Assembly: GCA_018105865.1 (NCBI GenBank)
Contig: CM030865.1
Span: 3,567,193-3,631,192, forward strand
Direction of reading: 5' to 3'
Origin: Metaphire vulgaris
Taxonomy: Eukaryota > Annelida > Clitellata > Crassiclitellata > Megascolecidae
DNA: 64,000 nt
Part shown: in pieces, positions 1 to 64,000 of the stretch
How the letters are laid out: each line of letters opens with the position of its first letter
Position numbering within the stretch: position 1 is the stretch's first letter
Position numbers and translations under genes: made by a program
Notes under the pieces: model-generated
The model's input: the letters and a program-made list of their open reading frames with translations, nothing else
Database searches by the model: none
What the model was told of the DNA's origin: nothing

Positions 1-21
1 AAAGCCAGCCATGAATTAAAC

Positions 22-335
22 CAGTGGTTCTTAACCTTTTTGTGACTAAGTACCCCTGGAACAAGTATAAGAGAGCAAACTACCCCCACAAGTATACCTT
101 ATCTCAGGACAAAAGTTTTTCTGTACTTCAATATATTGCCAAAATTATAAACTGCAGCATACTTCTGTCACAGATTGTGCACATGCTAGTACCAATAATA
201 ATAATTATTGCTACAATTTGTACATTGCTGTAAAGTCTTTAATACATACTATTTCCGGATCATTCTGCCATACCCTCACAACGTCCTTCAAATACCCCCA
301 AGAGGTACTAGTACCCCCCGGGTTAAGAACTACTG
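22..335. mobile_element. hAT-type MITE with 8-bp target duplication
   Basis: Terminal inverted repeats CAGTGGTTCTTAACC and GGTTAAGAACTACTG (14 of 15 pair). Flanks AATTAAAC (14-21) and AATTAGAC (336-343) are a target duplication with one mismatch. No transposase ORF. Confidence 0.85.
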
Positions 336-829
336 AATTAGACAAAGTAAAATATACAAAATTTGAATAAGAGATGCAGAGATCGATAACCTTTTGCCTC
401 CAGTGAGTGTGTTGCAATCCTGTCTTCCTCGATTCCAAAAACAATCGAGAATTTATTGAACTTGTTGAGTTTTGGCTCGAGAAACGCAACTGGAAAAGTA
501 CTTGCAAACGAAGCAACACATTCACCAAGTGCTGAACGATGTCTGAAATGGAAAAATATTCTACAATAAACTTAAAATCTATAAAATCTAGAAAAGCTCA
601 TACGTAACTTATTAGATTTAAATTTGAATCCACCATGCATTTCTTAGTTATTAATATTTTTTGGTTGACCAATTTACAGGATAGGTATCCCCTAGGTCAA
701 CCTTTTTCCTCATTTATTTAATAAATATAAGTTTGAAAAAAGCAACTTAAGAATACATACTGTCAATGTATTTAGTTAAGTGTTAAGTGTTAGTTAAGTT
801 TTTTCTTCTTTGTTTCTTCATGATATATG

Positions 830-909
830 TTAACTCCTTAACCATGTATTTAACTGTAACTCAATGTAAAATGGACAGATATATCCGGGATCCCCAGTTA
901 AAGGGTTAA
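830..909 (-). mobile_element. 80-bp TTAA-bounded MITE (family T80)
   Basis: Bounded by TTAA on both sides, with ends complementary to the other T80 copies (TTAACCCCTTAACTGG type) and the internal core CGGATATATCC. Inverted relative to most copies. Confidence 0.8.
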
Positions 910-1302
910 TTTTGGATATTGAGAGGAAAAAATAAAATTGTGATAGATTGTTTGATTGGTATATAACTGCCACCTGCTAAACATCTAAAAATGCCCCATC
1001 GGAAAGCAAGAATGAAATGGATAACAAATAAGAGATTTATACTAAAAATCTTTCAGACTGAGATTATGTATGCATGTACCATATTATCTCAGGTATGATA
1101 CGCACCTGCATGTAATATGCACCCTTTGCTTCAGGACTAATCAAAATGTAAAAAAATTGAATATCTATGTATAATACACACCCAAAATCCTCCTAATTTC
1201 TGTTCTTATTGTTATTAAAAGAACTAAAGATTTGCCCTTAGAGATAAGCATTAAATACCAGTAATAATAGCAACAATAGTAATTACAGTTTGTAATGACA
1301 AC

Positions 1303-1366
1303 AAGGTGACAGCATGAATTTCTTTCCTCAACATGGCTGGAGGAAAGAAATTCATGCTGTCACCTT
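1303..1366. repeat. Perfect 27-bp inverted repeat (hairpin)
   Basis: Arms 1303-1329 and 1340-1366 are exact reverse complements with a 10-base loop. No second copy seen in the window. Confidence 0.9.
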
Positions 1367-2708
1367 AACTTCAGTTCATGAAGGAACAAGGAGAAGATGA
1401 ATGACAACAAAAATGACATTAGTAACATCTATATCTCAATACCAGCAATATTGAACAACAACAACAACAACATATACCTCTAAAACTGGGCACAATTGCA
1501 TGGAAGTGCTTATATCAGTTAAAAATTTATGAGACACCTAACCATACCTTCTTTACTTGCTTACAATGCATGTTTTATTGACTGCTAGCAATCAGATCAC
1601 AATAAAGCTGTATTTTAAGCACCCAAAAGACAGTGGCAAAGTGAATAAATAGCATTGCAGTCTGTCACGCACACGTAGTTGGTACAATCACTCCAATCAT
1701 AACTCATTGCTTTAGTTGGAAAGCAAGAATCTGGAGGCACATTACTCAAATTACTGTAAAACTGCTATAGCAGTACTGCTATAGTGGTGACAATATAGAA
1801 GGCAGTTTTGCATGTTCACACATCCGAAACAAGAAGATTAATCAATGTATGCTGTGGTTTTACTGCATAAAGAAACTTTAAATTTTACATAAATTACTCA
1901 ATATAAAATAAGTTTAGGTACTTTTTCAAAGCTGCAGCAAAATTAACCTGACAGAAGGAGATTTGGTAGCATCAAATATTATTCAAACTCAATCATAAAA
2001 TCACAAGTAGATTTGAAATGTCACTAACCGTGCTAACTCATTCATGACCGATTCTCTGTTGAAAAACAACAGATACAATTTGTACAAATACAAGAAACCA
2101 TAGCTAAAAAACATTATTTACACATAAGCACAGACAATTTCAATGCTACAGATAAACAACACCATTCAGATCTACATCCAGGATCCATCCAAATAGTACG
2201 TATGCACTGCGGGGGGTTTGGACCGTTGGATTTAGGAAATTTTGCATACGTATGGTGTGTGGTCAAACGGAGAAATTTTGCATATGTACGGTGTGCAACC
2301 AGGGTGAGGGGAGATCATTTTAAGAGATTTTATCAGAGTGAGAAACAGTGATACAGACCATGCAGGAAAAGCCAATTGGAAGAGGTGTGTTTAAAGTGCA
2401 GATCTCAAGATGCATTTAAGTTGGCTTACACTAAATACAATTAAAGCATAGATTACTCATGTCCTCACCTCTGCACAAATGTTGAACTGTGAGTTCCAAG
2501 AGAGTACAGTGCATTCAGGATCTTGTAGCAACAAAGCTGTTCCTCTCCAACTGAAATTAACAATCTGACAATCAACTAATGGTGGAAGAATTTTTTGACT
2601 CAATCTCATTCTTGCCAAAAGAGATTATTGAACATTTCTGATTTTGCAAGAAAGTTTTTGAAAGTGGTCAATTTACTATTTGTATTAAAATATTGCTTGT
2701 TTTGGGAC

Positions 2709-2962
2709 AGGAAGTCAGCAAAGTGGTAACAAAATTGGGCAATGGAGCAGAAGGTCGTGAGTTTGAGACCCGCAGGAGCCTTAAGGTCGACTCAACCTTC
2801 TTTCACCAGAAGGCCATGGCAACTGAGTAACGGATTAATCTGCAGAGTAAACAGGCTTATTGCATGAGAACACTGGCTCCATATCATGTAACTTACACCA
2901 GTCATCTGGCTGAGGGCTCTGGAAATGAAGATCAGCGCTGTCCTATGAGCCTTGAGGTTAGC
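2709..2962 (+). mobile_element. tRNA-derived SINE
   Basis: tRNA-like head (A-box-like CAGCAAAGTGGTAA, degraded B-box GAGTTTGAGACCC) followed by a body that matches 35640-35806, including GAGAACACTGGC and GAAATGAAGATCAGCGC. Confidence 0.7.
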
Positions 2963-3399
2963 CTAGAGAGCTTGGGAAGGACTTTAGTCACTTTACTTTT
3001 ACTTACTGCTGCTTATTTCAACTATTGTTTCTAAATGGCTGACGATAAGTAGAAACAATGAAAACGGCTATTCACTACATCTGTAGATAAAATACCTGTG
3101 CATAAACACACATAACAAACTTTCCTTTACAACTCTACAAGTCATTTACAACAATGCGCTCTCATAAACACACCCATTAGCTTATCAATAAACCCATCAG
3201 ACTCATCCACTGACTCACTCTCGACTCAGGGAGATTAAAAACTGACTACTTGCAAAAATACTCATAGATTATACTTACACTCACACGTATAAAACTACTA
3301 AATGCCAAATAAAATACTAAAATGACTCATCCACGATTTCACCAGGAGTCGATAGCAACTCGACGGAACACGACGACGTCAAATGCAATTAAAACGCAC

Positions 3400-64000
<60,601 letters not shown>

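Larger units (their letters stand above)
1..3399. other. RyR intron at left edge, no exon found
   Basis: I looked on the minus strand for the next RyR segment (the S-V-Y-T-T-K-S-P-R-E-R region) and see none. The stretch holds a hAT MITE (22-335), a TTAA element (830-909), a perfect hairpin (1303-1366) and a tRNA-derived SINE (2709-2962). The rest is featureless AT-rich DNA. Confidence 0.7.

Overview
The window is animal nuclear DNA. It is AT-rich, full of microsatellites and dispersed repeats, and every supported coding segment is a short exon flanked by AG/GT splice sites. All 59 numbered exons lie on the minus strand and read in order from right to left as one protein, the ryanodine receptor (RyR), the large intracellular calcium-release channel of the ER/SR. 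The window holds about 8.4 kb of coding sequence (about 2,800 residues, roughly residues 400 to 3,200 of a protein near 5,000). The MIR domains at the N terminus lie beyond the right edge. The C-terminal solenoid, EF hands and pore lie beyond the left edge. The exon 22-24 linker resembles invertebrate RyRs and the repeats look like those of a marine invertebrate, but I cannot fix the phylum.

Layout from right to left (protein order): RIH-1 solenoid (exons 1-5, 64000-59255); SPRY1 (exons 6-8); RyR repeats 1 and 2 (exons 9-13); SPRY2 (exons 14-19); linker and invertebrate-type insert (exons 20-24); SPRY3 (exons 25-27); junctional/bridging solenoid (exons 28-39); RIH-2 region (exons 40-45); helical solenoid (exons 46-50); RyR repeats 3 and 4 with a conserved phosphorylation-loop serine (exons 51-55); and the following solenoid (exons 56-59, ending at 3400). 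No recognisable exon lies in 1-3399. Almost all neighbouring exons agree in splice phase. The exceptions are exon 42, which carries an in-frame stop and lacks its most conserved part, and the exon 44/45 junction, which needs a small linking exon. One intron appears to use a GC donor.

The introns are a repeat museum: six hAT-type MITEs with 8-bp target duplications, two families of about 75-80 bp elements bounded by TTAA (piggyBac-like), a 1.67-kb Helitron-like element with its terminal hairpin and CTAG end, mariner/pogo-type MITEs, tRNA-derived SINEs, decayed LINE ORF fragments and LINE 3' ends that often run directly into trinucleotide arrays. No second gene, no bacterial-type feature and no CRISPR array is supported.
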